DNA from: an uncultured Faecalibacterium sp. | GTDB taxonomy: Bacteria; Bacillota; Clostridia; Oscillospirales; Ruminococcaceae | Assembly: GCA_900765705.1 (NCBI GenBank) | Contig: CAAFSR010000345.1 | Span: 1 to 6,012, forward strand | Direction: 5' to 3' | DNA length: 6,012 nt | In this document: positions 5,401 through 6,012 of the stretch, piece by piece | Numbering within the stretch: position 1 is the stretch's first letter | Layout of the letters: each line of letters starts with the position of its first letter | Made by a program: the position numbers and the translations under genes | Notes under the pieces: generated by a model | What the model saw: the letters and a program-made list of their open reading frames with translations, nothing else | Told to the model about the DNA's origin: nothing | The model's database searches: none

Positions 5401-5652
5401 TCAGCCTGCCAGACGGCCTGCAAACAGGCAAGCCAGAATAGCAACCACAAAGAACACCACGCCTGCAATGCGGGTGACCTTGGCCAGCATCTGGTCTGCC
5501 GGGGTCAGACGCGCATTGTTGGCACCGCCCATGCTGCCGTTGATGGCACCGGACAGACCCTGACCGTGGGTGTGCTGCATGAGGGTGAGGAAAATGATGA
5601 CCAGCGAAGCCACCAGTAGAATGGCACCGCCAACAATTTCGATAACAGACAT
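5401..5652 (-). CDS. secG: Preprotein translocase subunit SecG
   Basis: Small membrane subunit of the SecYEG channel that helps SecA-driven export of proteins across the cytoplasmic membrane. The 83-residue protein has the family layout: hydrophobic helix 1 (about 4-24, IEIVGGAILLVASLVIIFLT), a cytoplasmic glycine-rich loop with GLSGAINGSMGG (32-43), then RLTPADQMLAKVTRIAGVVF leading into helix 2 (about 62-80). The frame is open further upstream, but the added residues overlap the promoter and the preceding gene. The ATG at 5652 is preceded by AAAGGAG at about 11 bases, slightly long but the only usable start. It has its own promoter and is followed by a terminator hairpin and then rnr; secG next to rnr is a conserved arrangement in Firmicutes. 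Confidence 0.93.
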   Translation of the reverse strand: MSVIEIVGGAILLVASLVIIFLTLMQHTHGQGLSGAINGSMGGANNARLTPADQMLAKVTRIAGVVFFVVAILACLFAGRLAG

Positions 5653-5709
5653 GAATCGTAACGCTCCTTTTATTTGTAAATACGGAAATCTACGCAAAAA
5701 TACAACTAT

Positions 5710-5738
5710 ATAGTAGCATAACAAAGCCAAAATTGCAA
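5710..5738 (-). promoter_or_regulatory. Promoter of secG
   Basis: On the minus strand TTGCAA (5738-5733) and TACTAT (5715-5710) are 17 bases apart, and TGC precedes the -10 box, making it an extended -10. Like the rpmE promoter it pairs a TTGCA-type -35 with a TGC extension. It lies in the AT-rich 101-base gap after the penicillin-binding protein gene; no terminator hairpin is seen there. Confidence 0.75.
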
Positions 5739-5753
5739 GCAGATTCCGCGCAT

Positions 5754-6012
5754 TTATCCCGCCGCTTCCAGCGCGGTGCAGACCTGTGCAAAGATGGCTG
5801 CACCGGAATATGCGGTATGCACTGCGCCGTCCTGCAACACCACAATGGTGTAGCGGGGCTTTTCTGCCGGCCAGAACCCCGCAAACCACAGGTTGCAGCG
5901 CTCGGTGCCCTCCGGGGTGAACTGCCCGGTCTGGGCGGTACCGGTCTTGCCGGCAGCCCCGCCGGAAAGCCCGGCGGCATCCTGCGCTGTGCCCTGCTGC
6001 ACCACCTGCATC
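5754..6012 (-). CDS. Penicillin-binding protein, transpeptidase domain, C-terminal fragment
   Basis: Only the last 85 or so codons are in the window; the rest of the gene lies to the right. The segment AAGKTGTAQTGQF carries the KTG motif, the third conserved box of the serine transpeptidase fold that lines the active site of penicillin-binding proteins. It is followed by WFAGFWPAEKPRYTIVVLQDG, the strand pattern usual after it in class B enzymes of the FtsI/PBP2 type, which cross-link peptidoglycan outside the membrane. The protein ends soon after (ALEAAG), with no PASTA repeat or other extension. The SxxK and SxN boxes are not visible, so the exact class and the division versus elongation role cannot be assigned. 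The first Met seen (at 6011) is internal, not a start. Confidence 0.88.
   Translation of the reverse strand, partial: MQVVQQGTAQDAAGLSGGAAGKTGTAQTGQFTPEGTERCNLWFAGFWPAEKPRYTIVVLQDGAVHTAYSGAAIFAQVCTALEAAG

Noticed and set aside
5653..5889. A 79-codon N-terminal extension of secG
   Set aside because: It would overlap the secG promoter, ribosome binding site and the end of the penicillin-binding protein gene, and the added residues resemble a shifted frame of that gene.

Overview
The window looks like chromosomal DNA of a low-oxygen gut Firmicute. It has GC-rich genes separated by short AT-rich promoter regions, strong AAGGAG-type ribosome binding sites and a zinc-type ribosomal protein L31. 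It also has a GldA/GldF-like ABC exporter pair and a secG-rnr neighbourhood. A relative of Faecalibacterium, Gemmiger or Subdoligranulum (Oscillospiraceae/Ruminococcaceae) is my best guess; this is inferred from general protein flavour, not from a marker match.

Almost everything reads on the minus strand, so transcription runs right to left. From the right edge there is first the C-terminal end of a class B penicillin-binding protein (KTGTAQ motif; the rest lies beyond the window). Next come secG (Sec translocon subunit) with its own promoter, a terminator hairpin, a 170-base structured intercistronic leader, and rnr (ribonuclease R, 707 aa). rnr ends at a long bidirectional terminator shared with a convergent plus-strand gene, a 74-aa XRE/Cro-type regulator. 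Divergent from that regulator is a 95-aa protein I do not recognise. The 138-base gap between the two carries promoters facing both ways and two near-identical 19-bp direct repeats, each with an internal dyad. These are good candidates for the operators of the XRE protein. Further left is rpmE (L31), with an extended -10 promoter, a roughly 108-nt leader containing a hairpin, and a UUCG-loop terminator. Last is an ABC-2 type exporter operon: ATPase with a GTG start, then a permease overlapping it by one base and running off the left edge.

Functionally this is housekeeping sequence (cell wall, secretion, RNA decay, ribosome, membrane export) with one small regulator/partner module inserted between rnr and rpmE. 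I see no mobile element, CRISPR array, tRNA or rRNA. The parts most worth follow-up are the XRE/95-aa divergent module and the multi-hairpin leader between secG and rnr.
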